A stretch of 64,000 nt of DNA from Metridium senile (taxonomy: Eukaryota > Cnidaria > Anthozoa > Actiniaria > Metridiidae), in the NCBI GenBank assembly GCA_949775045.1, contig OX459100.1:6485462-6549461 (forward strand), read 5' to 3'. The position numbers and the translations under genes were made by a program. Of this stretch, positions 10,259 through 45,863 are shown in pieces (position 1 is the first letter of the stretch; each line of letters begins with the position of its first letter). The notes below the pieces were generated by a model. That model made no database searches. It was not told the DNA's origin and saw nothing but the letters and a program-made list of their open reading frames with translations.

Positions 10259-11138
10259 GTTGGATACGGAAAGCTTTGCTCAATGTCACACACGAAGTCC
10301 ACGCCGCAGTCATTCGCTACTAAATTGACAGGCAACGCGTAAATCCATTTATACTAGGATATTGACTTAATAATAGAAAATCCTGTGGGTAATTCTGGTG
10401 GCTTTCCAAAAAAAAAAAAAAAACACTTCCAATGTAATTTCACTCAGAATACAACATTGAGAAATTATTCCCAAATTATTTACAAAATACTCTAATAACC
10501 ATTCAGCTGGTTTGGCCGTTTCTCTTAACGTGTTGTTCCGTAATAATTTTCTCAATGGCAAATTGATTTATCGAATGGGTAACCTGCCACTGTGAAGTAT
10601 TATGAATAATAAATGATTTGTTTAGTATTTTAGGCAGGTACAATGCCTCTTTAGCTACTTCTTACCACATTCGGATTAGCGAGACGAAACATAGGGTAAA
10701 CTTAGCCACATTTACTTTTTTACTTCATACTTAAACTATATTTTCAATCGATTTTAAATTGATGTTATATTTTGCAGCGCGCGCGAGGCTTTTTCGTATT
10801 TGTGGCGGGAAAATGAGCATCATGATACAAAATATTCAATTACAATGTTAGTTACAGAATCATTTCAATTTTAATTACAAATTTCAATTTCTATTATCAA
10901 TCGTAAACAAAACAGACAAGCTGTGTTTCAATTAAATAAAAGATAAAAACAGAAAGAAAAAACAGAAAAAAGAGTATTTATGTTTTTTACCGAGTACCAA
11001 GTCACACGCGGTCATGCATCGTTGACGAGGACTGGGTACAAAGAAAATTCAAAAGAAAAATAATACAACACGCGATTTGAAGTACTGGCATCATTTTCTT
11101 TCAGTAAAAGTATTAGTTAGGCTATTATAAATCCAAGA
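10259..11138. promoter_or_regulatory. Shared upstream region of the TRIM45-like and FAM92 genes
   Basis: This 880-bp interval separates two divergent start codons and is AT-rich, with an A-tract near 10410. I see no exon. It must hold both promoters or 5' leaders, but no specific element can be assigned. Confidence 0.4.
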
Positions 11139-11987
11139 ATGGCTCGCTTACAGACCAGGGACGAGAGAAACTTTACTGGATCACTGCCTGATCTCAAGGC
11201 ATCACTAAAAGCCACGGAACAACAAACAAAAGTTGTCGATCAAAATATCACGATCGTGGAGACAAACTTCCCCAAGTTATCAACAGTTTTACAGCGCTAC
11301 GCTGTGGGAACGGCTAAATTACGAGACAAAGGAGATTTATTACACAAAACCGTGCAAACGTACGCAGAAGGCGAGTCACAATCGATGCGAGAAGGGCTAA
11401 CTGTATTTGCTGATTGCTTAGCAGCAGTACAAGATTATCGGGACGCACAGGTCCATCGCCTTGAAGATAACTTGGTCGAAAGTCTATCCGTCTACGAAAC
11501 GAAATGCAAACAGGCGCGAAACGACGTTAAGAATAGCACCACTTTGTGCACCAAGGAAGTGAAAACTTTTAACACTTTAGAAAAGGCTCAACTGCAGTCG
11601 GCAGGAAATCGTAGTCGTGTTTCCAAGGCGCAAGCAGAGTTTCAGAAAGCCTCGGGAGAAGCGAATCGGTCGTTGCAAATCCTTCGTCAACAGATGAACG
11701 AGTTTGAGATTCAAAAGATGCGCGATGTAAAGAAGGTTTTCACTGATTTTGTGCGAGGGGAGATGGAGTTCTGTGCCCGTTCGTTAGAGATCTACACGAA
11801 GGCTTATCAAGCAGTAAACGGAATCAACGAGGACCAGGATATCGATCGATTCAATCAGTCACTACTACTCAAACCGCCGACTTGGGGCTCTGCGCCTGCA
11901 TTGTCGTCGGTTGGTCGATATGCCGGTAGTACACCTTCTTTAGAAAATGTTGTCGAGGAGGAAGACGATCTAAATAGAACATTATAG
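11139..11987 (+). CDS. CIBAR1: FAM92/CIBAR BAR-domain protein
   Basis: One frame of 282 residues. Residues about 20-235 follow the FAM92 (CIBAR1/CIBAR2) family: the N-terminal helix leading to TAKLRDKGDLLHKTVQTYAE, then FADCLAAVQDYRDAQVHRLE, and the late helix FEIQKMRDVKKVFTDFVRGE followed by the AYQAVNGINEDQDIDRF region. The usual family length is about 290, so the gene looks complete. FAM92 proteins form membrane-curving BAR dimers and act with CBY1 at the ciliary base. The acidic tail (VEEEDDL) is also typical. In most animals this gene has introns, and here it is intronless, so a retroposed origin is possible. Assignment to CIBAR1 or CIBAR2 is not possible; the symbol marks the family. 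Confidence 0.88.
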   Translation: MARLQTRDERNFTGSLPDLKASLKATEQQTKVVDQNITIVETNFPKLSTVLQRYAVGTAKLRDKGDLLHKTVQTYAEGESQSMREGLTVFADCLAAVQDYRDAQVHRLEDNLVESLSVYETKCKQARNDVKNSTTLCTKEVKTFNTLEKAQLQSAGNRSRVSKAQAEFQKASGEANRSLQILRQQMNEFEIQKMRDVKKVFTDFVRGEMEFCARSLEIYTKAYQAVNGINEDQDIDRFNQSLLLKPPTWGSAPALSSVGRYAGSTPSLENVVEEEDDLNRTL

Positions 11988-12960
11988 AACGTTTGATCAC
12001 GATGAAAATGTCCGGGATATGTATTTGATCGATGGTTCTAGAACGATGCTCATGTATAGTCCCACAAGTATCATCTTTTCAAAAGGTCTTTTGAAATATT
12101 CAAGCAAGTTTTAGAAAACAACACAAAGAAAGGAGAAATAGATAGTTATAGAGAGTTATAGATAGTATTCGAAAGAACGCTTGATCGCCGTTGATATTTC
12201 CGGGATATTTATTTGATCGATGGTTCGAAAACATGGAAAGCCAACAAAGTGCTCACATGGTTGAACAATCATACTTGAAAAATCTTATAAAAAAAGCTTT
12301 TTAAAAAATATCTTGAGCGATCAAGGGGATTTGAATAGAACTTTTAAATTAGATCGTGTTTATTTGTTTGATCGATGATTCGAAAACGAAGAAGCCACTA
12401 AAATACACGTTACAAAAATGCTAATTAGACACTTTTTACACCTGAAGTGAATACATATGTAGGTCGTTTATTTGTAATTTAGAGAAAGAAAACTATCAAA
12501 ATATAATAATTAGTTTAGGATAAAAAATTTAGAATATTGTAAAGTAACTGACATTTTAAAAGATATACACATTGTTATCAAACATTTAACCTTTTTATCC
12601 AAACTACTATGCGAAATATTCATAATGATAAGACAAGTTGTTTATAACGATCTGTAAATATTTTTTATGCTATACATTATTTAATGTTATAGAAAGAAAA
12701 TATCGAAAGCATCGTTGATATTTATTTGATCAAAGATTCGAGAACGTCATGACATTTTTTGCGTAAGATTATTATAGTTCTTATAGAAAGAAAATATCTA
12801 ATCAGTAGTCGTTGATATTTATTTGATCAAAGATTTTAGAATGTCATGTCAATTTTTGCGTAAGAATGTTATAGAAAGAAAATGTCGAACTTAATCAGTT
12901 TTGATTAAAGATTCGAGAACGTCATGTCAATTTTTGCGTAAGGATTATAAACAAGACAAC
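11988..12960 (+). repeat. Degenerate tandem repeat in the 3' region of FAM92
   Basis: A motif close to GATATTTATTTGATCAAAGA followed by TTCGAGAACG recurs at about 12015, 12190, 12355, 12715, 12805 and 12890. The last three form units of about 85-95 bp that start with TATAGAAAGAAAATATC. Copies are diverged. It begins right after the stop codon and may be transcribed as 3' UTR. Confidence 0.6.
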
Positions 12961-13381
12961 GATAAAAATGCTAATTTTTTTAAACAGTTAACTGAAATTT
13001 TCATATTTGTACTGGTAATCAAGTACGTATGTAAATAATATTGAGCAAGCAAGCGACTGGTTGCCTAGCTACAACTGATATCAATATGATATATATACAT
13101 ATAAAACTTGGCTATTAATGTTCTGTTGTTATTTATTTTTTTCCACATGCGATGGCCAGTTGATAACCAATTTTAGCGCGAAAGTGATGGTTATGTAAGC
13201 TTTTGTATTGTTTAGCAGCAAACACGAGAAGCAGTGTTTAGTAAAGGTGGTCCGTCCGGTCAAGCGTGAAGTAGAGACACGTTTTATCACGTAAAGCATA
13301 GGAAGCCCAACACCATAAAACTTGTGAATTTTTTTACCCTCTATTAACTATGCCAACGGCGAGTGTGCAAGTGGTGGTATT

Positions 13382-13546
13382 GCAGGGCAGTAGCACGGGG
13401 AGGGGCAGGGGGAGCCGAGGGAGCTCGCCCCCCCCCCCCCCCAAAAACCACGGTTTGAGTGTATTGAATGGTAGTTTTTTTCCGGACTATTTTCAGAAAT
13501 CAATGGGTGAGCCCCCCCAATCATTTTGAGGGTGCTACAGCCCTGC
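13382..13546. mobile_element. Short inverted-repeat element
   Basis: The ends GCAGGGCAGTAGCAC and the reverse complement of GTGCTACAGCCCTGC match over 15 bp with one mismatch. The interior contains a C homopolymer. Length is 165 bp with no coding capacity, and I could not define a target duplication. Confidence 0.5.
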
Positions 13547-13750
13547 TATTGTGATGCTTATTTTCCAACAATTCTCGGCATAGATTTTTAAATTTTCTTT
13601 GTTCTAACAACAATGGTTAGTTGGTGTTCGTCCATCTATCTTCTGGGATGTAAAGTGTGTAAGGGAGGGGTAGTACCTCTGACAGGGAAATGTGCCTTCA
13701 TAAGAAGGAAAAAAATAATAATAATAAATTTGCTTTGTCTCAAACAACTA

Positions 13751-13937
13751 CCTTATTCGTACTAATTTTCGCGGGCACTTAATTTCGCGAATTCGGAACA
13801 GGCATATTTCGCGGGCTTTATTTTCGGGTTTTCGCCAGAAAAATAAATTTAAGGGCATTAAACATGTTAAATTGTTTCTTTTTTTCGCGGGTCTTTTATT
13901 TCGCGATTTTTTACAAAAAAAATTAGTACGAATAAGG
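13751..13937. mobile_element. MITE with TA target duplication
   Basis: The termini CCTTATTCGTACTAATTTT are inverted copies, flanked by TA at 13749-13750 and 13938-13939. The interior repeats TTTCGCGGG several times. Length is about 187 bp. The TA duplication fits a Tc1/mariner-type MITE. Confidence 0.75.
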
Positions 13938-14030
13938 TAATACAAAAAGAACTATTGACAATTGTATACCGCCAGTGGTTCGTACGATAATTGTAAAGCG
14001 CATTCAGACGTATGTGATACGCGCTACATA

Positions 14031-14674
14031 AAGCCTGGTTTGCATATGATCGCTACAATCGCCGCCGAAAATCATGTTTGGCCATCAGAATATAGCTCAG
14101 AGTTCTTTGTGATTTTTTATGTTTAGGTTTTTTTTAGTCAAATTTAAGCTTCAACCATTAGTCACCAAAGATATTTTTATTATTTCACAAATCCAAAGCG
14201 CCATATCAAAGCGATCCTACCCTAGAAACTAGAGGGTTTCTTGATCTAGTATTCGTATTTATCATTTGTACGCGTCTGTGTTCGGTTTTTTTCAAGAGAA
14301 ACCCTCTAGCCAAACGAGCCTATTCTTTTGAATTCGCCGAGCCAATCAGAAGCGAGGGATCGCTGCGTGACCCCGGCCTTCTGTTTGGTTTAAGTCTATG
14401 AAGACCTTTGATTGGATGAAAGCTGACAGCAAGATGTCAACAAGTTTGCCAAGTTTCCAAATATGGCTATAATTGGCGGTGTCAATCAAAACAGCATGGA
14501 AGTGAGATTCTAAGCTCATTTGGCCAGGGGTTAGTTTCGTTGAATCACAAACCATAAACAAACCGTCAAATTTACAAACGCTAAAGCAAACGATAAAGCA
14601 AGGAGAAAATAACCCCTGGTACCCAGGGTAAAGCGATCCTGGCGATCGTAGCGATTATATGGGAACCAGGCTTA
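14031..14674. mobile_element. Inverted-repeat element, AAGCCTGG family
   Basis: The left end AAGCCTGGTTTGCATATGAT and the right end, reverse complemented, agree over about 35 bp with a few changes. About 640 bp and non-coding. Part of its interior (14217-14283 and about 14545-14640) reappears as a deleted copy at 31441-31605. The same first bases also begin the foldback at 54497. Confidence 0.65.
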
Positions 14675-14681
14675 AGCACCA

Positions 14682-15083
14682 TACAGCTATATAAAAAACG
14701 TTGAATACTGAATAGTGCATTCCAAGACCAAAGGGCATTGTGGGTCTCATTAATTTGAAACAAAAAATGAATATAGAACGATAGAGTACAAACACTAAAA
14801 GTGTGCAATACTTTGTACTATTTACCACTAAATAGTGTTGATTAAACAATAGAGAACAAAAGAATTTGCATAATTTAGCAGTATTTAGTGGTATTTATGT
14901 TGCACACTTTTAGTGTTTGTACGGCTATCAACACCAAATAACTAGCTCGTATATAGTTTTGAATGGAATGCACTAAGAATATGATAACTAATTATTATCT
15001 TTTATACTTTGAACAATATTAAATGCCACAGAGTGCATTTCGGTCTTGCAATGCACTATTCTACGATTTTTGAAATAACTGTA
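14682..15083. mobile_element. Inverted-repeat element, TACAGCTAT family, copy 1
   Basis: The ends start TACAGCTATATAAAAAACGT on the left and match the right end in reverse complement with a few changes, and TGCACTATTC-type subterminal sequence is shared by both arms. A second copy lies at 34249-34485. Non-coding. Confidence 0.6.
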
Positions 15084-16002
15084 TACTACATTACATTTAA
15101 TACTTTTCAAAATGATTCACTATTTTCCAGCCAATCATCATTCTACACCTGGGGTTCGTTTTGTTACATTTTGTAACCTCAAGACCGCCGTTACCGTGGT
15201 TACCTAGCACATCAGTACACATTCCTTTGCACCTGTATTCACTCACTCAGTTTCTCGACTCATGCAAACACAGTGTATTCGCTCAGCAATCTTTAGTTTA
15301 ATTTTTTTCTTCCTTTTGAAACTTTGACCAAAGTTAAATCGTTTGCCCAAGGCCAGTTGTGAATAGTATATATACTAAGTTAAAGCAGAGCGGGTTCTCA
15401 ACAGGGAAGGGATTGGAATCCTCTTTTAAAGGTATTTAGTAGTGAATATGAAAACAAATTGGAGTACACAAAAGAAATAAGTACATCGTATAAAAAAAGA
15501 TTTAATAATTATTTAAGTTTTTAAAACCTTCTAGTTTCGGTCTCCTAGCTTCGGAGCTATCCGAGGGAAATGGCTGGAACCGACACTAAAAATCGGTTTC
15601 AGACGGTAATCGTTCGTTGGGGGTAAAAAAAGAGAAAGAAATGATGTTCGAAACGTTAGTAAGTTGTGACTAGCTTTAGACGGTGTACATTTTACCTTTG
15701 GTACTTCAACAAATCCCTTTACCAGATAGCAGAGTATCTCGTTGCGATTTGTGCATGACAAGATGGGAGAAAGGAGAGGTCTCTACCAGACTCTGCAAGT
15801 TCCTACTAATAGTTTTCTTCATCATAATATACAGACGCAGCTACATGTTGTCAGTACTAAATATGTTCCATTAATTTATTACATTTTACCTTACAGACAC
15901 TTATTCAAATAGACATTATATAGCCATCTTTCGAACTACTTACAACTATTACGAGAGAAGAGGAACACCCTTATCTATACATTTCATAGCTCCTCTCTAT
16001 CT
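15084..16002. other. Gene-free interval before the GY-rich orphan
   Basis: AT-rich DNA. Open frames at 15531-15761 and 15683-15874 lack any recognisable domain. A 5' exon of the downstream orphan gene may lie here or further right, but I could not place it. Confidence 0.5.
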
Positions 16003-16119
16003 TAGCCTGCGTAGCGGCTCTCTAGGGGACTGGGGGAGAGAGAAAGGGCTCTCCTTTCCTTTCCCCTCCCCCTCCCCTTCTCCTCTCCCCAATCCCCTAA
16101 GAGCCGCTACGCTGGCTAT
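16003..16119. mobile_element. Foldback element with 8-bp target duplication
   Basis: The arms TAGCCTGCGTAGCGGCTC and the reverse complement of the right end agree over about 35 bp, enclosing a pyrimidine-rich loop. CTCTATCT occurs directly on both sides (15995-16002 and 16120-16127). An 8-bp duplication fits hAT or MULE transposition. Confidence 0.6.
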
Positions 16120-16332
16120 CTCTATCTATATTCTTCTAGCTATTTCTTCCACCTCCCAGTCGTTACTCTGCCCTCTATTTCCTTCTTTTCTGAAGAATTG
16201 TAGAAAACGTTAAAGTTTGAAACTTTTTATAACAACCTTCGTTACTTTATGCTTATATATGTTTACAAAATACTTTTTTTTATTTGTTTTACAAGTTTAC
16301 AGAAACAGTTTATTCCAGAAACAAAGACTGAA

Positions 16333-16722
16333 ATGAACCTATCAGAACAAGAAACTGTCCAGGCAGCGCTGAACCAAATCGAGGCTGTCATCCGGGATCT
16401 TCATTGGGGAATTCCTAATGGTTACGTCATGGGTTACGAGCTGGGTTACATGAAGGGAGTACTTGAACACGTTCTACGCACCCACCCTGATATACAGACC
16501 AGGGGGACCTATCTACAGGGGTATGTCAATGGCTATAGCCAGGGTTTGCAGTATTTGGTACGTTCTAATGCTATAGAAAGGCCCCCCGGAGCAAGGCGAG
16601 GGATATCACGCAGGTCTTTGGCTATGCAAAGAGATGATAAAAAAAATCGCAGTAAGGATAAAGATACAAATGAGGACAAAGACAAGGAAAATCATGGCCG
16701 GGAAGACAACACGTCACATTGA
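16333..16722 (+). CDS. Small GY-rich hypothetical protein, last exon
   Basis: The open frame starts at 16249, but a polypyrimidine tract and TTTACAG acceptor end at 16302, so the exon probably begins at 16303 and translation at the ATG 16333, giving 129 residues. After a short helix, two related segments carry GY repeats (NGYVMGYELGYMKG and LQGYVNGYSQG). The C-terminal third is highly charged (DDKKNRSKDKDTNEDKDKEN). There is no signal peptide from this start and no transmembrane segment. I do not recognise the family and assign no function. It lies on the opposite strand to PIGU and converges with it. Confidence 0.5.
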   Translation: MNLSEQETVQAALNQIEAVIRDLHWGIPNGYVMGYELGYMKGVLEHVLRTHPDIQTRGTYLQGYVNGYSQGLQYLVRSNAIERPPGARRGISRRSLAMQRDDKKNRSKDKDTNEDKDKENHGREDNTSH

Positions 16723-16899
16723 AATACACAGAAGTGTTATCTTTAGCGGTTTGAACTTCAACATTTGTTTTAATCACACGGTGGCCATGTTTATTCCCAT
16801 GAGAGCGAAAACCTTTGCTTGGAACGTTCTGAAACGCATGAAAGCGTTTCAACCAATATGGCGCCACGTGATAAAAGTGAATTTTTTTACAACAAAAAT

Positions 16900-17290
16900 G
16901 GTAGATGATTCAGTCCGGAAGAGGATCGGAATAATATCGTAATGACTTATGATCGTAACATGGTCGGAATTGTGTCGTAAGGTATTCGTACTTAAAAACA
17001 ACAGGATAATAGATGACTTTATTTGTTCGGAAGAGGATCGGAATAAGATCGCAATTAATTCGTAATTTAGGAAACTTTATAGGATAATATATGATTCGCA
17101 TGTTTGGAAGATGGTCGGATTATGTCGTAACCATTTTGGAATTTAATATAAAAAACAGTACGATAATTCAGTAACTCGGAAGTTGGAAGTTGGTCGGAAT
17201 AGTATAACGACTTCGTACTTAAATAAAAACAGTACGACGATAAACGATTCACCTGTTCGGAAAACTGTCGGAATACTGTCGTATCGACTT
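16900..17290. repeat. Decayed tandem repeat
   Basis: About five imperfect units of about 75-110 bp share GGAAGAGGATCGGAATA-like and GTCGTAA/ACGACTT-like segments followed by AAAAACAG(T)ACGATAA. The repeat fills the space between the orphan gene and the PIGU stop codon. Confidence 0.55.
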
Positions 17291-17427
17291 CATAGCCATT
17301 GTGGGACATAATTGCGCATTACTCCCAACCACCCTTCCATTTAGGTTCCTTTAGGGATGTTAAACGTGAATTACCAGAGAGCATCATCTTACAGCCTAAT
17401 TGGGACCTCCTGTAAAGAGTCCCTTGT

Positions 17428-42379
<24,952 letters not shown>

Positions 42380-43006
42380 CTTGGATTGGTCTGCTGCGCA
42401 CAGGAAACCCAGAGGAACCAAAAGTGGGGTTCCTGTGGCGAGTGGTAAGTTTTCATTTTTATATCAGTCCCAATTTTTAATTTTTTATCTTTTTACTTCT
42501 CGCTTTGAATTAAATATTTCAATAATTTCTTATACTTAATTTTTATTCATTAATATTTTCTGAACTAATAAAAAAAAATCTCTACTTTTCCCACAGGTAG
42601 CCCAAGCTAACTATTTGTTTTTAATTCTTGCCAAGGGAGAGAAATTTTCCATTATTCGCTCAAAACTGCTCCAAATAGCTTGAAACTTCACAGGGAGTCA
42701 AAGTAAAACACAAGAAACAAGTAAGAACGTTTGTTTTTAGTATTTATACACATTTTGTATTTTTTTAGAATCGCCGTTTATTCTCCAACTTGGGCTACCT
42801 GTGCTTTTCCCAGTCCCTTTCAGCTGTTTCAGGAATTCAAGATGGCGATGTTCTGATCAATATATATATCTTCTTGTTCTTCCTGCAAATTTCTCGTCTT
42901 TTCTCAGTCTTTTTTAAGCGAGAGAAATACTTAAATACGAAAAACTAGTAAACAGAAAACATAGGCTGTGTTTGAAGCCATTTTTCGTTAGCTTTTTCTT
43001 GCTATA
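42380..43006. promoter_or_regulatory. Bidirectional promoter region of PIGU and GFOD
   Basis: This 627-bp interval lies between divergent ATGs. No TATA box stands out, and no repeat has entered it, in contrast to the surrounding introns. A shared promoter is inferred from arrangement only. Confidence 0.5.
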
Positions 43007-45538
43007 ATGCTTCCATCTGTCGGAGTTGTGGATGCAGGAGAAAATTCGAGAGAGCTTATCGCAGCTCTTCGTAGTGCTGGCTTTTCAGTCACCGGCGTTT
43101 GGGGAAGCACTCAACACCAAGCACAAGTCATGGCACATAAATACGACGTTCCTTATGCTACTTCAAAGATAGACGAACTTTTGCTAAAGGAAGATGTTGA
43201 CTTGCTTGTTGTTCTATGTCCCCCTCATCAGAGAGCAGAGGTCGCCGTCAAAGCTCTATCAATTGGAAAGCACGTACTTTGTGAGTCACCAGCTGGGCTC
43301 AGTAAAGACGAAACAGATAGAATGGTTAATGCAGCCCAGTATTATCCAAAGCTACTTTCCTTAATGAAACATGAGCTTCGATTTGTGCCAACTTTTGTCA
43401 AGATGAAAAGACTACTTGAGGAGGGATATTGTGGAGATATCCGTGTCGTTGAGTGTAGACTTGAGATGGGCTCCCTGATTGGAAGTAGCTACAACTGGAT
43501 GTGTGACCAGACCATGGGTGGCGGCATTGTTAACAAATATGGATCACACATTATCGACCTTGTGTCATTTTTAACCAATCAGCAAGCAGAATCGGTGAAT
43601 GGCACTTTAAAGACTTTCATTTCTCAGACTGCTAGTATCTCTAGCTTTCGGCATATCACAAGTGATGACTACTGTGCTTTTCAAATGAAGCTCACTGGCG
43701 GCATATTTGTGACAGTAACACTAAGTACACACATTTCAGGACCATATAATCAGTTTATTTCCATTCTTGGCTCTGAAGGACGTCTTATCGCAAGGAATGA
43801 TAATCTGCATGGTCAAAAAGATGGTGGGAAAGAGGTCCTTCTCTATGCTACGACAAGAGTCATCCCATCCATTGAAAGGAGCAATTCTCCTGAAATCTTT
43901 CTGATTGGTTTAGAATCATGGGTGAGGGAAATCAAAAGAGCTTTTGAAGAATCAGTGGATAAGGATGATCGTCGTAATGCTGACTTACAGGCTATCTCTA
44001 GTGCGGCTTCATTTGAAGATGGTAAGGAAACCCAATTTTAAACAAATAGTTTGCTTATTTTGAGAATTTTGTTGATTTAATATAAACTATGCAGTGAGGC
44101 AGCGCATTTCCTATTTTAAAGCCACATGACATTTTCTTGAAAATGTTTTATATTTACTTATTTACTTAAACACAAACAAACATGGTGGTAGTGTGTAAGG
44201 TTACACTATCCCCCAATTATTCAATTGTGAAAGTACTAAAATGGTAGTATAGCAATATAGATAGCCTCCCAGACAGCTGTAGTTTGTTTCTTCACGCAAT
44301 GCTCCGTTTGGGGAGAGAGTGTTTCATGACAGCTGTAGTTTGTTTCGTCACGCAATGCTCCTTTTGGGGAGAGAGTGTTTCATGACAGCTGTAGTTTGTT
44401 TCTTCATGCAATGCTCCGTTTGGGGAGAGAGTGTTTCATGACAGCTGTAGTTTGTTTCTTCACGCAATGCTCCGTTTGGGGAGAGAGTGTTTAATTTTAT
44501 GACAGCTGTAGTTTGTTTCGTCACACAATGCTCCGTTTGGGGAGAGAGTGTTTCATGACAGCTGTAGTTTGTTTCGTCACGCAATGCTCCGTTTGGGGAG
44601 AGAGTGTTTCATGACAGCTGTAATTTGTTTCATCACGCAATGCTCTGTTTGGGGAGAGAGTGTTTCATGACAGCTATAGTTTGTTTCGTCACGCAATGCT
44701 CTGTTTGGGGAGAGAGTGTTTCATGACAGCTATAGTTTGTTTCGTCACGCAATGCTCTGTTTGGGGAGAGAGTGTTTGATGACATCTGTAGTTTGTTTCG
44801 TCATGCAATGCTCTGTTTGTGGAGAGATTGTTGCATGACAAAACAAACTACAGCCGTATGTGAGACTATAAGTAATCTAGACTGTGAAAAGTCCATACTT
44901 AGTTGGTAACTTGAGAGCGCATTAGATAGTATTGACGTTACTGGTTACGTACAGACAGTGTGTAGCCGTTGGTAACTTGAGAGTACTTTGAAATTCAAAC
45001 CTAACGTATTAGTGTAACGCACACTTTATAGGGCGTGCGTTACTCTAATACGTTACGCTAATATGCTCTCAAGTTACCAACGGCACACACAGGTCGGTAA
45101 CGCTAATCCATTACCGGAAACTCTAAGGATTAAATACAGCACAGGAAACCCAAAGGCTCTCATGATTATAATAAATTTTATTTCATTGCATAATTTATTT
45201 CATATAAAAGCGACATAAAGCCGGGCTGCCTGTGGTTTTTCTCTTGTTCTCCTCGGAAAGCTGGGGTAAAAGTAAGGACTGCTCGCAGTCTATAAGTGAT
45301 TAGTCCTACCTTATTTCCAGGCTTATACACAAGAGCTGTTCTGGACTGCATCAAGCAATCAAGCAAAACAGAACAATGGGTTAGAGTACAGTCCTTCCAG
45401 AAGACTAACAAGAAGAAAACAACAGAGGCAGGCAAGCAGGATAGAAAAATATCTCTCAATGTTACTTTAGAGACAAATGAAGGTAAAGAACAAGGGGCCT
45501 CGCCACTAAGACGATCGCAGACACAAAAATCTCTTTGA
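43007..45538 (+). CDS. GFOD1: Glucose-fructose oxidoreductase domain-containing protein (GFOD)
   Basis: Two exons: 43007-44021 and 45321-45538, joined through GAAGATG|gtaagg and TTTCCAG|GCTTATAC. The split codon makes the conserved SFEDG-LY junction, and the product is 410 residues (GFOD1/2 are about 385-390). The N-terminal Rossmann part (residues about 1-120) is followed by family hallmarks such as YYPKLLSLMKHELRFVPTFV, IEEGY-type LEEGYCGDIRVVE, MGGGIVNKYGSHIIDLVSFL and ITSDDYCAFQMKLTGG. It belongs to the Gfo/Idh/MocA fold, but animal GFODs have no firmly known substrate. The nucleotide-binding glycine motif near the start (GVVDAGENS) is degenerate, as is common in this family. The lysine-rich tail after about residue 370 is unusual and overlaps a minisatellite. 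GFOD1 and GFOD2 cannot be separated; the symbol marks the family. Confidence 0.93.
44269..44838. repeat. 56-bp tandem repeat, about ten copies, in GFOD intron 1
   Basis: The unit contains GACAGCTGTAGTTTGTTTCG and CAATGCTCCGTTTGGGGAGA. Copies differ by one to four changes. The minus-strand frame across it is repeat-derived and not a gene. Confidence 0.95.
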
Positions 45539-45863
45539 TGGAAATAACTAAAGGGATATCTAAGGAAGAAATGAAAATCTCTCTAAATGTTACTTTAGAG
45601 ACTAGAGAAGGTAAAGAACAAGGGACTTTTGACTTTGATGATCACAGACACAACAATCTCTTTGATGGAAATAAGGGGGATATCTAAGGAAGATAGCAAA
45701 ATCTCTCTCAATGTTACTTTAGAGACTAACGAAGGTAAAGAACAAGGGACTTTGCCACTAAGACGATCACAGACACAAAAATCTATTTGATGGAAATAAG
45801 GGGGATATCCAAGGAAGATAGCAAAATCTCTCTAAATGTTACTTTAGAGACAAACGAAGGTAC
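45450..45863 (+). repeat. 125-bp tandem repeat overlapping the GFOD last exon
   Basis: ACTTTAGAGAC starts at 45464, 45592, 45716 and 45841, giving a period of about 125 bp. The first unit encodes the GFOD C-terminus (KISLNVTLETNEG...), and the others lie after the stop codon. Each unit also carries a donor-like AAGGTAAAG. Confidence 0.9.

Noticed and set aside
44348..44584. Minus-strand 78-codon frame
   Set aside because: It is a translation of the 56-bp tandem repeat in GFOD intron 1.
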